From positions 1-62,003 of IMG/VR virus record IMGVR_UViG_3300031707_000016: DNA of 62,003 nucleotides; one strand, given 5' to 3'. This document shows positions 17,841 to 27,581 of this stretch, piece by piece; positions within the stretch are counted from its first letter, which is position 1; each line of letters begins with the position of its first letter. The position numbers and the translations under genes were made by a program. The stretch comes from a virus. The notes under the pieces were generated by a model. That model worked only from the letters and a program-made list of their open reading frames with translations. It was not told where the DNA came from and did no database searches.

Positions 17841-20800
17841 TTAAACATGATACCTCTTAACCGATCCTGTGTATGCGTTGACATCTCCGTCAAATCGTTG
17901 TGGCCAATAAAGGTCGCCACTGTAAGGTTCAACCGCAATCGAACGTCCTGCCGATGCTCCCAATGGAATCTCCGAAATGGGATAAATATCGCAAACTACA
18001 GTATGCGCTATGGGGTCAAGTACCAGTACCGCTCCCGCAGGATTACTCCAATAATTGAGAAGTTCCAACGTATGATTCTTTCGGTTGTACTTGATGTCAT
18101 CCACCGCAAAAACACTTCCCGTAAATTCAGACAAGTCGTATGTATAAATAACGTTAAGATGGGAGTCCGTTTCCAAAATCAAGGGTTGATAATCTGGTGC
18201 TGCACCAAATGCTCCAATGAAAACGGTATTGGTCAACTGACAATATGCCATAGACCCGGCCCATCCACCATATGGCGTTATTCCATCGTCTGCCATTGAC
18301 AGAAAATATCCATTTCCAGCATAAAATCCATCCTGAACGGCAGTTAGCAAATCTCCACTTCCACTTTCCGTGCTTCCGCTTATTGCATTGTTAACAAATG
18401 ACCAATTGGTATTGCCATCGGTAAACGACACTATCGCTCCACCATAATAACCATTGTCAATGCTGGTGCTAAAAGATGCCGTGGCAGAAACATTCATGGC
18501 AATAAATCCACCATCATAGATGTTTTGCGTATTCAAAATGCTGCCATCCGATCCGGTCAATTGTTCCAACCACAGAGTCGTGCCGTCATGCTCAAAAACC
18601 CATACGTTTTTTCCATCGGTGGACCAATCCATTCCTCCATAAGTAAGTGGAATTGTGGATAACAAACTTCCAGTTCTATCAAACATCAACATTGCAGATG
18701 CAGTCATTGGTTCATCCAAAAACGTTTGATGGTTTAGACCATCACTCATCATGAAATATTTTCCTCCACAAAATACTGCATTTTTTCCTGGCCAAGTATG
18801 AATGTATGATTCGGTGTAGTCATTGTATCTCACAGTTCCATCAAAGTTGAAGAACCAGTTGTGACGATTGTGTTGAAACGTTCCGTCCAATAGATACTCA
18901 TTATCAGAAACCACCATCGTTCTAAAATTCAAATCATCCGTTGATGTGATGTAACTTGGGTAAGCACGTCCCATCCAGTCGGTAGGACCGGGGTTGGAAG
19001 AGGTAATCAAAAAACTTCCTGAATATGTCATGCAGGACGCCGTGAAGGGGAAATTGGACGCCGTGAAGGGGGCAAGTACCGGAGCGGTTGCCGTAGATGT
19101 TCCAATAGAGTAAAGACGCCCCGTATTGAAATCAAATTCTTGCATTGCAGAATACACCCGTGAGCTTGACGGGACGAATGTGATGCTGTATTGATACCAA
19201 CCAGCTCCATTCGGAGGGTCCGAGTCTTCATTGGTAAATTGAAGGAAATTCTTCTCGGCATAAGTGTTCTTGTCTATTACAACAATACCCGCACTGTTCG
19301 GATTGTTCTGGTCATCCACCGCAGCGATATAGCTGTCAGTACAGGTGTCATCTGCGCCCTCTTCAAAAAGACCAAATCCCGGCACTCCCGTCTGAGTATG
19401 CACAATTGTATCTGACACGGGGTCATATATCTTCAGTGTATCAGTAGTACCACGAATCATCATCGTGCCATTTGATGGAATGTAAGTCACCACTATTTTT
19501 GCGCTCTGCGCCGTATTGCTCATAGCAAAGCTGGAGGCATCAACCTTAACCATTGGATTCATACCTTGTGTAGCAAGATAGTATGAGTTATTGACGGCAG
19601 AGTAGCAAGACATCCAAAACCCGGAAAAATTCTGATATGCCGATGAACTGAGAGTAGCGAGAACAGTTCTCGTAGCACAATCCCAAATGGTTATGTTAGC
19701 TACAGCAGTGTAGTTATATCTCGCAAACAGAATTCTATCATTGAAACTGTCATACGACAAGTATCCATTAAAATCAATGGTTGGTGGTACGGAGGATTGA
19801 GAAATCGGGTCTCTATAAAAGAAATTGCTCTGCAAAAAACTGCCGGTATTGTCGTATTCATCAATAGATGCAGTGTATTTTCCCGCAGTTTGGTAATAAA
19901 CCCAAGCGTACACCTTGTCTTGTGTTGGACTATATGCAGCTCCTTGCACTCCATTTGAATAAACAATCTTGTTGGTCGTTTGATTGGTGATGTCATAGAA
20001 CACCAAGTTTGGACCCGATTCTCCAATTACGATATAATTGGAAGAGGAAATGTAAACCACGTCTGCCGTTTCACCCGCAGCACTCCACGAAGTTTCCAGT
20101 TTTGGACCGGGCGACACATAAAGTGCATACCTTCCAAGACCGTTGTTTTGAGACGCAACTTCAACGGTATATGACCCACTCTTGGTCAATATGGCTGACA
20201 ATGCGGTATCTCCATCTCCGTTAAAATCTCCATCTGGAGTAAATCCGTTTCGAGAAATTCCCACAACTCCTCCATCTGGATCGACCAATGTAACATAAGT
20301 ATCAAAATCTTGTGAACGAGCCCACAGAGATACAGATTGACTGATTACACTGTTTGTAAAGTTCAGGCGAACGCCATAGTTGTAGGCATAGTATGATGCG
20401 CTACCATATCCGATGTATCCCGCCTGAACCGATGGTCCGAAGTCGGGAGAAACACACGAACTCGGTGGATAAAAAATGAAGACGCTGGCAGTATCGCTGT
20501 ATGGTCCGTAAAGACCAAATGTGCAATGTGCTTTAATGCGATACCAGTAATTGCTTGCATAAGAGACTGAGAAATCATTGTAGCTTGTACTGGTCGGATT
20601 TATAGATGCCGAATATGGCCAACTAGACCCAGAATCAATGGAACGTTCGAGAATAAAATAATCACATCCGCCCTGTGAAGAACCACTGTAAGTCCACGAC
20701 ATTGCGGATTGAGTTTCAAAAAGATACTGAGCACCGGCAAGCACCGGCGTATCAACGCCGGGACTATGTATAAACAACTCAAACAATGCACTTGGGGTGC

Positions 20801-21011
20801 TAGAACCAACCGAATTAAGAGCAGACACTCTGTACCACCTTGTATCGCCCCACGTCACGTTATTATCAACGTAGCTAGTAGTTGCTGCCGAGCAGGATAA
20901 GCTGGAAGTCCACGTAGAACCCGAATTTGAGGATTTTTCTAATAAAAATCCATTGTAATCCGCTAAGGCGTAGTCCCAATTTATTAGCGATTGTGTATTG
21001 AATGCACTCAT
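17841..21011 (-). CDS. giant adhesin-like protein with two FnIII domains and a propeller region
   Basis: A 1056-aa protein. Two fibronectin-III-like domains lie at about residues 1-90 and 95-185 (WYRVSALNSVG, WYRIKAHCTFG). A PPC-like beta domain with a DPDGG-type acidic loop and a DFNGDGD stretch lies at about 190-300. Residues 310 onward are long repetitive beta sequence resembling a multi-blade propeller. There is no signal peptide or membrane segment. An ATATGTAT box lies 11 nt before the ATG. It sits in the cluster of variable virion proteins, so a host-surface-binding role is likely but unproven. Confidence 0.65.
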   Translation of the reverse strand: MSAFNTQSLINWDYALADYNGFLLEKSSNSGSTWTSSLSCSAATTSYVDNNVTWGDTRWYRVSALNSVGSSTPSALFELFIHSPGVDTPVLAGAQYLFETQSAMSWTYSGSSQGGCDYFILERSIDSGSSWPYSASINPTSTSYNDFSVSYASNYWYRIKAHCTFGLYGPYSDTASVFIFYPPSSCVSPDFGPSVQAGYIGYGSASYYAYNYGVRLNFTNSVISQSVSLWARSQDFDTYVTLVDPDGGVVGISRNGFTPDGDFNGDGDTALSAILTKSGSYTVEVASQNNGLGRYALYVSPGPKLETSWSAAGETADVVYISSSNYIVIGESGPNLVFYDITNQTTNKIVYSNGVQGAAYSPTQDKVYAWVYYQTAGKYTASIDEYDNTGSFLQSNFFYRDPISQSSVPPTIDFNGYLSYDSFNDRILFARYNYTAVANITIWDCATRTVLATLSSSAYQNFSGFWMSCYSAVNNSYYLATQGMNPMVKVDASSFAMSNTAQSAKIVVTYIPSNGTMMIRGTTDTLKIYDPVSDTIVHTQTGVPGFGLFEEGADDTCTDSYIAAVDDQNNPNSAGIVVIDKNTYAEKNFLQFTNEDSDPPNGAGWYQYSITFVPSSSRVYSAMQEFDFNTGRLYSIGTSTATAPVLAPFTASNFPFTASCMTYSGSFLITSSNPGPTDWMGRAYPSYITSTDDLNFRTMVVSDNEYLLDGTFQHNRHNWFFNFDGTVRYNDYTESYIHTWPGKNAVFCGGKYFMMSDGLNHQTFLDEPMTASAMLMFDRTGSLLSTIPLTYGGMDWSTDGKNVWVFEHDGTTLWLEQLTGSDGSILNTQNIYDGGFIAMNVSATASFSTSIDNGYYGGAIVSFTDGNTNWSFVNNAISGSTESGSGDLLTAVQDGFYAGNGYFLSMADDGITPYGGWAGSMAYCQLTNTVFIGAFGAAPDYQPLILETDSHLNVIYTYDLSEFTGSVFAVDDIKYNRKNHTLELLNYWSNPAGAVLVLDPIAHTVVCDIYPISEIPLGASAGRSIAVEPYSGDLYWPQRFDGDVNAYTGSVKRYHV

Positions 21012-21022
21012 TATTCTTGTAG

Positions 21023-21030
21023 ATACATAT
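21023..21030 (-). promoter_or_regulatory. ATATGTAT box before 1056-aa adhesin gene
   Basis: Coding-strand ATATGTAT inside AGATATGTATCT (a short palindrome), 11 nt before the ATG at 21011. It is a T-to-G variant of the box set. Confidence 0.45.
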
Positions 21031-21044
21031 CTTTTTTTAGAGTG

Positions 21045-22559
21045 TTATCTTGGTACAAGTGGATCTCCCGAAGTAAGGAATTCCAATCTTGTGTAATAAA
21101 ATGTCCTGAGTATTCCGTCTTCCGCCCAGAATGGCCACAGATACCAATTGATGCCATCAACAGAATACCACAGTTCCCCGTGGTCGGTATTCAATACCCA
21201 GTATCCATTTCCATATACGATAGATGCAATGGAGTCTCCGGCTACCACTGGTCCAGTGACCGCAGCATTCCACGTAATTGAATCTGACGAGTAAAGTATG
21301 TCCCCAGCATCTCCAACCGTAATATACAATCCTGCGGCATAAACAATGTCGGTTAGATTATTACTGGTTCCTGTGGTCTGTGCCGTCCATGTAATACCAT
21401 CCGGAGAAGTTTCGAGGGAATCCGCAAGGTTTCCATTTACCACTAAGAATTGGGTTCCGTCCCAGATAATCTGTTTTGCTCCAACACCGCTTGGAAGCGT
21501 GGATTCAACTGCCCATGCTACTCCATTGGTAGAACTCTTGACAATTCCGGTATCCGTTATTGCATAGAATTTGGTTCCATTATAAACTATGCTGTTCATA
21601 TTCCAATTTGGAAATACATCGGTATTTGACTGGGCGGTCCACGCCATACCATCTGGCGAAGTTATGCATACGCCCGCCTGTCCCACCGCAACATATAGCG
21701 AACTACTATTATAAGCGATTCCTCTTAGATGTCTTCCACTGGCGTTGGATGTTTCCGAATTCCAGTTGATTCCGTCTGTGGAAGTTCTAACCGTTCCGCT
21801 GAATCCAACTACTATAGCATACTCACCAACAACGGAGATGTCCAATCCAAAAGAATTTATGTTTTCAATGGAAAGTGTAGTTCCCTGACTTCCCGTAATT
21901 GTAGGAATACCCGCCGGGCCGGATGTAATTGGAACCACTACCTCATTTTCAATATGACGAATCTCCTGAATCTTGGAAAACAGATTTGACCCAGCCAATA
22001 GGTTCTGATTCCCGTCATCATGAATTTCAACGTGGTCATCCAAAGTATTATCAAAGAGTTCAATAGACCCCTCGACCAACCGATCCCCCATCATACGCCT
22101 CGGAATGGAAAACAACAAGAATCGGTCGGCGAGGTATCTATCTGTTTTACTTAGCGGAAAATCTATATTCTCCATTCCGAAAATCTGCAACGGATTTCGG
22201 TAGAGATTATAGAATGCTCGTCCCATCTGGTCATACACAAGTCGCTTGTATGTCCCATCGTCGTTTTGCGCCTCATCAGCGGGAGTGAATAATCCACTCC
22301 CGCTAACACCTTCTTCAAAGATGGCCAAATCAGAGTCTTGTTGCTCAAGTGCTATATTACAGTCAGTGTTTAGAATAGGAACACATGTAGGAGAATACGC
22401 AATGTAATCAACAGCGACTAATGTATCTGGAATGAGAAGGCTCTGAGACAGCGGTTCTAGCAAAACGGCATCTTCATTATCTACATTGGACAATTCCCAT
22501 GCCTTCACCGCCGCAAAGGGCGAAGTCAAGAGATTATGTTTGCCAATCTGTTTTATCAT
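21045..22559 (-). CDS. modular virion protein with Asp-box propeller C-terminus
   Basis: A 504-aa protein. Residues 1 to about 205 are paralogous to the start of the 399-aa protein at 23935-25134 (shared LEQQDSD, GTYKR, NPTQIFG/NPLQIFG, LDD-VEIHDDG-QNLLAG-NLFSKIQE). Residues about 235-490 carry six Asp-box-like motifs of the S-x-D-G-x-x-W type (TSTDGINW, TSPDGMAW, SSTNGVAW, TSPDGITW, YSSDSITW, YSVDGINW), indicating a sialidase/BNR-like six-bladed propeller. The shared N-terminus probably attaches to the virion and the C-terminus is exchangeable. No catalytic residues of sialidases are evident. Confidence 0.72.
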   Translation of the reverse strand: MIKQIGKHNLLTSPFAAVKAWELSNVDNEDAVLLEPLSQSLLIPDTLVAVDYIAYSPTCVPILNTDCNIALEQQDSDLAIFEEGVSGSGLFTPADEAQNDDGTYKRLVYDQMGRAFYNLYRNPLQIFGMENIDFPLSKTDRYLADRFLLFSIPRRMMGDRLVEGSIELFDNTLDDHVEIHDDGNQNLLAGSNLFSKIQEIRHIENEVVVPITSGPAGIPTITGSQGTTLSIENINSFGLDISVVGEYAIVVGFSGTVRTSTDGINWNSETSNASGRHLRGIAYNSSSLYVAVGQAGVCITSPDGMAWTAQSNTDVFPNWNMNSIVYNGTKFYAITDTGIVKSSTNGVAWAVESTLPSGVGAKQIIWDGTQFLVVNGNLADSLETSPDGITWTAQTTGTSNNLTDIVYAAGLYITVGDAGDILYSSDSITWNAAVTGPVVAGDSIASIVYGNGYWVLNTDHGELWYSVDGINWYLWPFWAEDGILRTFYYTRLEFLTSGDPLVPR

Positions 22560-22581
22560 GGCTCAATGTAGATTGACCACC

Positions 22582-23895
22582 TTACTCTCCGTTACTGAGT
22601 GATCTTGCCCAACTCCAACGCCACGAGAGCGTAAGTGTTTGAACGTTCGTCTTGGACTGACTGTAGTTGAACAACAACACATACGACTGCTGTGTGGTGA
22701 GATGTGCATTGGTTGTTAGGTATCCAAATCCCATACTTCTGAGATTGGTACTGTTTGCCTGAGTCAATCCAAATGTTACCGTCTTGTCAGCATAGTATGT
22801 GCCTGTGCCTGCATATGCTGCTCTGGTCATTCCAATTGACGTGAATCCAGTCCAAGTTCCGGTTCTATCCGTAGCACTACCAAACGAAGATAGCGAAGCA
22901 CTTTTTTCCGAAATCCAAGCAGCGCAATTTGTTCCACTAGACATTGGGTCCAAGGGGAATCCCTGCCCACTGTTGGAAGCACCACCCGTAGAAGTGACCA
23001 GTTCGATCTGACTGTTCGTCGAAGTTCCCTGTAATGATTCCGTTGCGTTTAGATTTGGTGTTGGTGCAACTGGCCAGTTTGTAATAATTGGAACCGTTGA
23101 ACCAGAGCGGAAGATAGATGCCGTGGGCTGAACCCTAACATCCAAGGCATAAGCGACACGCAAACGCTGTCCGGCATCAACTGATACGGGAACGCCCAAA
23201 AGAATACGACTAAACGTGGTGCTCGGAAGTACCCCATGTATATGTTGAGATGCAACGCCAATTTCGGTGTAACTTACAAGTGACGGTTCTAGGCGGAAAT
23301 CGTAAGTGCGATACATATGATATGTATTGCCCGAAAACGAATTTCCACAAAATCCACTCAACCAGTAAGACCCAGATGGTGATGGTTTTGATGAACCATT
23401 GTCACCGCCCGCAGTTTCAACTGCATTGTGCAATCCTGTCTGAGAAGTTTTCCAAATGGTAAATCCTTCGGCAGGACTAACGGTTTGAGAAATATCAACC
23501 GTACAAGTTGTGTTGGACACTGTTTGAACGGTCACTGCGCTGGATGTGTCGTATGCTATGACATCGCCGACGCTCAATAGTTGGGCATGACCGCCCAGCG
23601 ATTGTGTGAAGCTGGTGATAGTTGTTCCCGGTGTTAGTGTCACCGTCGTTCCCGCTTGTGAAGATGGCGAATCTCCGCTGAGAACGCTGTTCACTCTGGT
23701 ACCTGTCCCGCCCACGGCATAATAAAAACATGCCGTATATGGTGTGGAAGCAATAAGGTCCATGCCGTTATTAAGAATCAAGTTCTTTTTCCATTCGGGT
23801 TGTTCCCAAATGACTGTTTTTCCATCTCCCGACACTACCGAGACTTTGTATCGTCCCTCAAGTGTCTGATGAAGAGGACTGTTTTTGTTATTCAT
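22582..23895 (-). CDS. virion structural protein, unknown
   Basis: A 437-aa Ser/Thr/Gly-rich beta protein. The N-terminus (YKVSVVSGDGKTVIWE, NLILNNGMDLIA) has the style of phage tail/appendage proteins with a head-like base and a C-terminal jelly-roll-like part ending SWRWSWARSLSNGE. A good AGGAG ribosome site lies before the ATG. It lies between the two paralogous modular proteins, so all three probably assemble into the same tail appendage. No named domain is recognised. Confidence 0.6.
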   Translation of the reverse strand: MNNKNSPLHQTLEGRYKVSVVSGDGKTVIWEQPEWKKNLILNNGMDLIASTPYTACFYYAVGGTGTRVNSVLSGDSPSSQAGTTVTLTPGTTITSFTQSLGGHAQLLSVGDVIAYDTSSAVTVQTVSNTTCTVDISQTVSPAEGFTIWKTSQTGLHNAVETAGGDNGSSKPSPSGSYWLSGFCGNSFSGNTYHMYRTYDFRLEPSLVSYTEIGVASQHIHGVLPSTTFSRILLGVPVSVDAGQRLRVAYALDVRVQPTASIFRSGSTVPIITNWPVAPTPNLNATESLQGTSTNSQIELVTSTGGASNSGQGFPLDPMSSGTNCAAWISEKSASLSSFGSATDRTGTWTGFTSIGMTRAAYAGTGTYYADKTVTFGLTQANSTNLRSMGFGYLTTNAHLTTQQSYVLLFNYSQSKTNVQTLTLSWRWSWARSLSNGE

Positions 23896-23934
23896 ATATT
23901 TTCTCCTAATGTTGACTGTTTTTTACGTCAAGAT

Positions 23935-25134
23935 TTATGTTGCAATAAATCCTGATCCAAATCCTACTGACAAATCTTGTATCGCTTCGCTTCCGCTTGT
24001 TGGAAGAACTATGTTATTCAATCCCGACCCCGTGTCGGGGAATGTTACGCTCATTTCTGCTTGGTTAAGGTCGCTTCCGCTTGTTGGAAGAACTATGTTA
24101 TTCAATCCCGACCCTGTGTCGGGGAATGTTACGCTCATTTCTGCTTGGTTAAGGTCGCTTCCGCTCACTTCATACACCAAACTTTGCATTGACCCCGTAG
24201 GTCCGAATGTAACCCAGTTTTCTCCAAACGACTCTGTAATGCTTGTCTCAACCGCTCCTATATGAGTACTTCCCGATGGTCCGAACGAGACTGTAGAAGC
24301 CCTAATCTCATCAGTCATGAAATAATCGGTTATACTTCCAAACAAGAAGGACACCCTCAACTCTCTGCTGGATTCGCTTCCGGTTGGCGGCGGCAATTCC
24401 AATCTACCACTCAAAAATCCTACATTAACGGATGATGTGGCATGTGCGGATGCCGTGAATACCGTTCCGTTATACGTAGGGCAATCACAGCTAGCCGTTC
24501 CCGGCATAATTATATTTGTAAATGCCTCGGGACTATTAAATCCACGAACTTCTTGAATTTTTGAGAATAAATTTGGTCCCGCCAATAGGTTTTGATACCC
24601 ATCATCATGAATTTCTACATTATCATCCAATGATGTGTCATAAAAATGAATGCTACTCTCGACCAATTTATCCCCAAAAAAGTGGCGGGGGATGCTGAAT
24701 AGGCGGAAAACATCTGATAATTCACGATCGGTCTTGCCAAGGGGGAAGTCAATATATTCCACTCCGAATATCTGAGTAGGATTGCGGCGAAGGTTATAAA
24801 AAGCTGCCTTGGTCTGAACATGGACCATGCGCTTGTAAGTGCCATCGGAATTTTTTGGTTCACTGTCGGGATAGAAGATTCCCGACCCTGTTGCACCTTC
24901 TTGATATGAGATAACATCTGAGTCCTGTTGCTCAAGTGCAATATCACAATCACGGTTGATGATAGGAACTCCGTTATTGTAATCAACGTAGTCTAGGGCT
25001 ACCGCAAATTCCGGCAACGAATCCGGAGGTTCAATCAACACTACATCATCATTTTGAACGCTAAATAACTCCCATTGCTTAACAGCAACGAAGGGAGTCG
25101 TTAAGAGGTTTTGATGATTTATGTGCTTGATCAT
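23935..25134 (-). CDS. modular virion protein with recently duplicated C-terminal repeat
   Basis: A 399-aa paralog of the 504-aa protein at 21045-22559 over the first 205 residues (MIKHINHQNLLTTPF versus MIKQIGKHNLLTSPF). The C-terminus differs: it ends in short beta repeats, including a 28-residue unit (SDLNQAEMSVTFPDTG and following) present twice with near-identical DNA. A Cys-pair (CDCP) marks the junction. Probable role: alternative receptor-binding or appendage protein sharing the same attachment domain. Confidence 0.65.
   Translation of the reverse strand: MIKHINHQNLLTTPFVAVKQWELFSVQNDDVVLIEPPDSLPEFAVALDYVDYNNGVPIINRDCDIALEQQDSDVISYQEGATGSGIFYPDSEPKNSDGTYKRMVHVQTKAAFYNLRRNPTQIFGVEYIDFPLGKTDRELSDVFRLFSIPRHFFGDKLVESSIHFYDTSLDDNVEIHDDGYQNLLAGPNLFSKIQEVRGFNSPEAFTNIIMPGTASCDCPTYNGTVFTASAHATSSVNVGFLSGRLELPPPTGSESSRELRVSFLFGSITDYFMTDEIRASTVSFGPSGSTHIGAVETSITESFGENWVTFGPTGSMQSLVYEVSGSDLNQAEMSVTFPDTGSGLNNIVLPTSGSDLNQAEMSVTFPDTGSGLNNIVLPTSGSEAIQDLSVGFGSGFIAT
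23988..24165. repeat. 84-bp tandem repeat within virion gene
   Basis: Two direct copies start at 23988 and 24072 (period 84 bp = 28 codons), followed by about 10 matching bases of a third copy at 24156. I see one mismatch between the full copies (C at 24031, T at 24115). Near-identity implies recent slippage or recombination, keeping the reading frame. Confidence 0.9.
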
Positions 25135-25150
25135 TCATTCAGCGTTGAAC

Positions 25151-26293
25151 TTAGAAATCAAGGCGAACTTTGATAAGCAATTCTTGGTCGAACGACTTTA
25201 CTGCCGGTCTGCTCAGTTTTGCTACGGCGACGAGTTCGTTACTATCGTTGTACAATCCAACTGTCGTAATGTATGTCTTTGGGTCATTGATAAAGTCGGA
25301 GTTGTAAATCGTTCCTTTAGCATGAGTTCCATCAGTACCATCATAAACGTAGGTTGGATTGTTACTGTAGTTGAAATCACGGTTCATTACTCTGACAAAG
25401 TAGTGGCGTGCGGGAACGTATTCGCTCTTACGAACCTTCATGGATTCGGTTACGCACAGTTCAATTGATTTTGCCAGAGTCTTGTGATTGTATGTGAATT
25501 CGGTTGTCGCTGTGCCGGGAGTGTACCACCAACCTCCGTTTGTAGCAGGACCACCTTCGCTATATCCAATGCCGGGTCCGCTTCCCGAAAGACCGAGTTT
25601 CGCAGCGATTAAACCAGCATTCAAAATTACGATACCATCAGACGGATAAATCAATCCCAAACCTTCATAGGTCGGAGTAGCAGGAGGCGCAGCTTGCGTT
25701 CCAACAATGAGTTGATATACTGCCTGTGTTTGAGTGGTGTAAGACGAGTTGTCAATGACAGTAAACTTGGTTCCCAATGAACCGCTCAAAGTCAACTCAA
25801 ATTGTCCTTCATCAATTCTGTCCTTCATCTTGTAAGCGGAAAAATTGAGAACCCAAATGTCGGTTGCTGTAACCGTTGTGCTTCCACTCTGAATTGTGAA
25901 CTGTCCATCCAAATCTGCCGAACCAAGCAACAAATTCTTGTATTGCGTATAAACCGCTTTGGCCGGGGATGCTTGAATACTGGACGATTCCGTATTGAAA
26001 GAACCGCTGCCAATGTCGCCCGCAATACTTCCATATGAAATGGAAAAGTATGGGTCGTTGTTTGCAAACGCCGCTGCGCCGGGATACATGTTCAGATAAT
26101 ACATCGTCTTCTTGACATCATATACGGATGTGCCATACGATGGATTACCATTGGAACCAGTTAGCGACCAGAAGTCATCAACCAAAAAGCTTTGGGAGAA
26201 GTTTGTCACTCCGCTTGGCCAGAATCCACTTGCAATACGAGTGGTGCGTCCAGCTACAATGTCTTGATTTGGGTTGAATGTGTTAAATATCAT
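25151..26293 (-). CDS. virion structural protein, 380 aa
   Basis: A Gly/Ser/Tyr-rich protein starting MIFNTFNPNQDIVAGRTTRI. The C-terminus (TTVGLYNDSNELVAVAKLS, then KVRLDF) matches in pattern the end of the FG-GAP protein at 15373-17775, so the two probably share an assembly interface. Similar sequences occur in marine T4-like phages as unnamed virion proteins, from memory. It is directly downstream of the 214-aa structural gene with an 8-nt gap. Confidence 0.65.
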   Translation of the reverse strand: MIFNTFNPNQDIVAGRTTRIASGFWPSGVTNFSQSFLVDDFWSLTGSNGNPSYGTSVYDVKKTMYYLNMYPGAAAFANNDPYFSISYGSIAGDIGSGSFNTESSSIQASPAKAVYTQYKNLLLGSADLDGQFTIQSGSTTVTATDIWVLNFSAYKMKDRIDEGQFELTLSGSLGTKFTVIDNSSYTTQTQAVYQLIVGTQAAPPATPTYEGLGLIYPSDGIVILNAGLIAAKLGLSGSGPGIGYSEGGPATNGGWWYTPGTATTEFTYNHKTLAKSIELCVTESMKVRKSEYVPARHYFVRVMNRDFNYSNNPTYVYDGTDGTHAKGTIYNSDFINDPKTYITTVGLYNDSNELVAVAKLSRPAVKSFDQELLIKVRLDF

Positions 26294-26301
26294 AGGTCAT
26301 C

Positions 26302-26946
26302 TTAGGCATTGGATGGAGGAACGGTAACAGTTACCTCGATAGAGATACTTCCACCAGATTCATTTCCGACAATGGTTAAATTGGTTGTGGTTGTCTTTCC
26401 AAGACTGCTGTTTGGAACAAAGCGGAAAGTGTTTCCGACAACAACCTGAGCACTTGTGGTGTTGATGTCCCCGGCGAACGTGGGGATAGTATTGGACACC
26501 GCATTGATTGAGTTCGTTTGCTGAACAATGAGAGTTCCGACATTCTTGTTTCCCAAAATCGCTGTGTAACCGGCCTGAAGGTTGTAAGCGGGGTTTGTGG
26601 AAGGACTGATAATGATGTCGCCAGTGTAGTCACGAGTAACGAGAATCTTGTCTTGAGCAATCGTGATGACTGGAATGGCGGTAACACCTTGGTTCAACGT
26701 GACGAGTTTATACTTCATCGTCTGCGTTTCATCAGTCAATGGTTCAAAGACAGGGGTGTTACGTAGAGCGATGTCGTAGAATGCGCTTCCGTTGGGGTGG
26801 TTTGGCTGGTAAAGCGTGTAATCAATCTCGTCGTCTGCCAAAGCAAATGACGTGATGTTCAGATTGCCAGTCTTGGCAAGCAGTTCACGACCTTTTTTGG
26901 TCAAAACCGCATCTACAGTTATGGTTTGATTGTCAATATATGCCAT
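26302..26946 (-). CDS. virion structural protein, 214 aa
   Basis: Starts MAYIDNQTITVDAVLTKKG; the segment RELLAK...FALADDEIDYTLY is a pattern I recognise from conserved structural proteins of marine T4-like phages. The C-terminus (NLTIVGNESGGSISIEVTV) is an Ig-like beta strand arrangement. It is preceded by only 1 nt after the stop of the GIY-YIG gene, implying the nuclease gene was inserted ahead of it inside an existing operon. Confidence 0.65.
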   Translation of the reverse strand: MAYIDNQTITVDAVLTKKGRELLAKTGNLNITSFALADDEIDYTLYQPNHPNGSAFYDIALRNTPVFEPLTDETQTMKYKLVTLNQGVTAIPVITIAQDKILVTRDYTGDIIISPSTNPAYNLQAGYTAILGNKNVGTLIVQQTNSINAVSNTIPTFAGDINTTSAQVVVGNTFRFVPNSSLGKTTTTNLTIVGNESGGSISIEVTVTVPPSNA

Positions 26947-26947
26947 A

Positions 26948-27529
26948 TTATGCTCCGATTTTTTCTCTGTGAGAAATTATTTTTCCAACGGAAATTGCTG
27001 CTTTGTGTTCTTCCGAATAAACACGTCCGACATTGAACAGTTGTGCTTTCTTGATATTCTCACGAGAGCTTTTTCGCCCAATAAATTTTTCTATGGTTTC
27101 TGGTGAATGCTTTCTACCTTTTCTCTGAATAGACATCTGTTTCTTTTGTTCTTCTGTCCACCGAGGTTTCCCTTTTTGAGCAAGTGATATTTTTTGTTTT
27201 ACCCACTCCGGTCTATTACTCCCCGGCAAAACAATACATTTTGCGTCCTTCCTAATGTTATAACATTCAGGACACCCTACCCATACATCCAACTCTTTTT
27301 GCTCTTCCACCAATAAATCTTCTTTGGAACACTCTCGCAAAACCTCCACCAAAAATGAGTCTTTGCCATATTTGTTCCAAGCATTTTGTAGATGAGGATT
27401 GTCATGAACTCCTCGAACTAACTTTGCTTTATGACCTTCTTTCCAACGACGAACAATGTCATCCGAACTACCAAGATAGAACTTTCCATTTTTGGTGTTT
27501 CTTATTCTATAGATGCCGATTGTGGCCAT
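26948..27529 (-). CDS. GIY-YIG homing endonuclease with NUMOD-type repeats
   Basis: A 193-aa protein: GIY-YIG nuclease domain at the N-terminus (GIYRIRNTKNGKFYLGSS, then R27/R28 region and E at about 74), then helix-turn-helix NUMOD-like repeats (GKPRWTEEQKKQMS, GRKHSPETIEKF, GRVYSEEHKAAIS). This is a free-standing mobile endonuclease of the SegA/Hef type family. It interrupts the virion operon between the 233-aa and 214-aa genes. No intron splice signals or split gene were noticed at the insertion point. Confidence 0.9.
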   Translation of the reverse strand: MATIGIYRIRNTKNGKFYLGSSDDIVRRWKEGHKAKLVRGVHDNPHLQNAWNKYGKDSFLVEVLRECSKEDLLVEEQKELDVWVGCPECYNIRKDAKCIVLPGSNRPEWVKQKISLAQKGKPRWTEEQKKQMSIQRKGRKHSPETIEKFIGRKSSRENIKKAQLFNVGRVYSEEHKAAISVGKIISHREKIGA

Positions 27530-27581
27530 ATGTCTTTATAAAAAGGTTCTCATCTAATAAGTATCAGCGAGCAACCCTTTT

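Noticed and set aside
23988-24165. Could the tandem repeat be a CRISPR array?
   Set aside because: Repeats are contiguous, in frame inside a virion gene and without spacers.
26948-27529. Group I or II intron around the GIY-YIG gene
   Set aside because: Flanking genes are complete and no split reading frame is visible.
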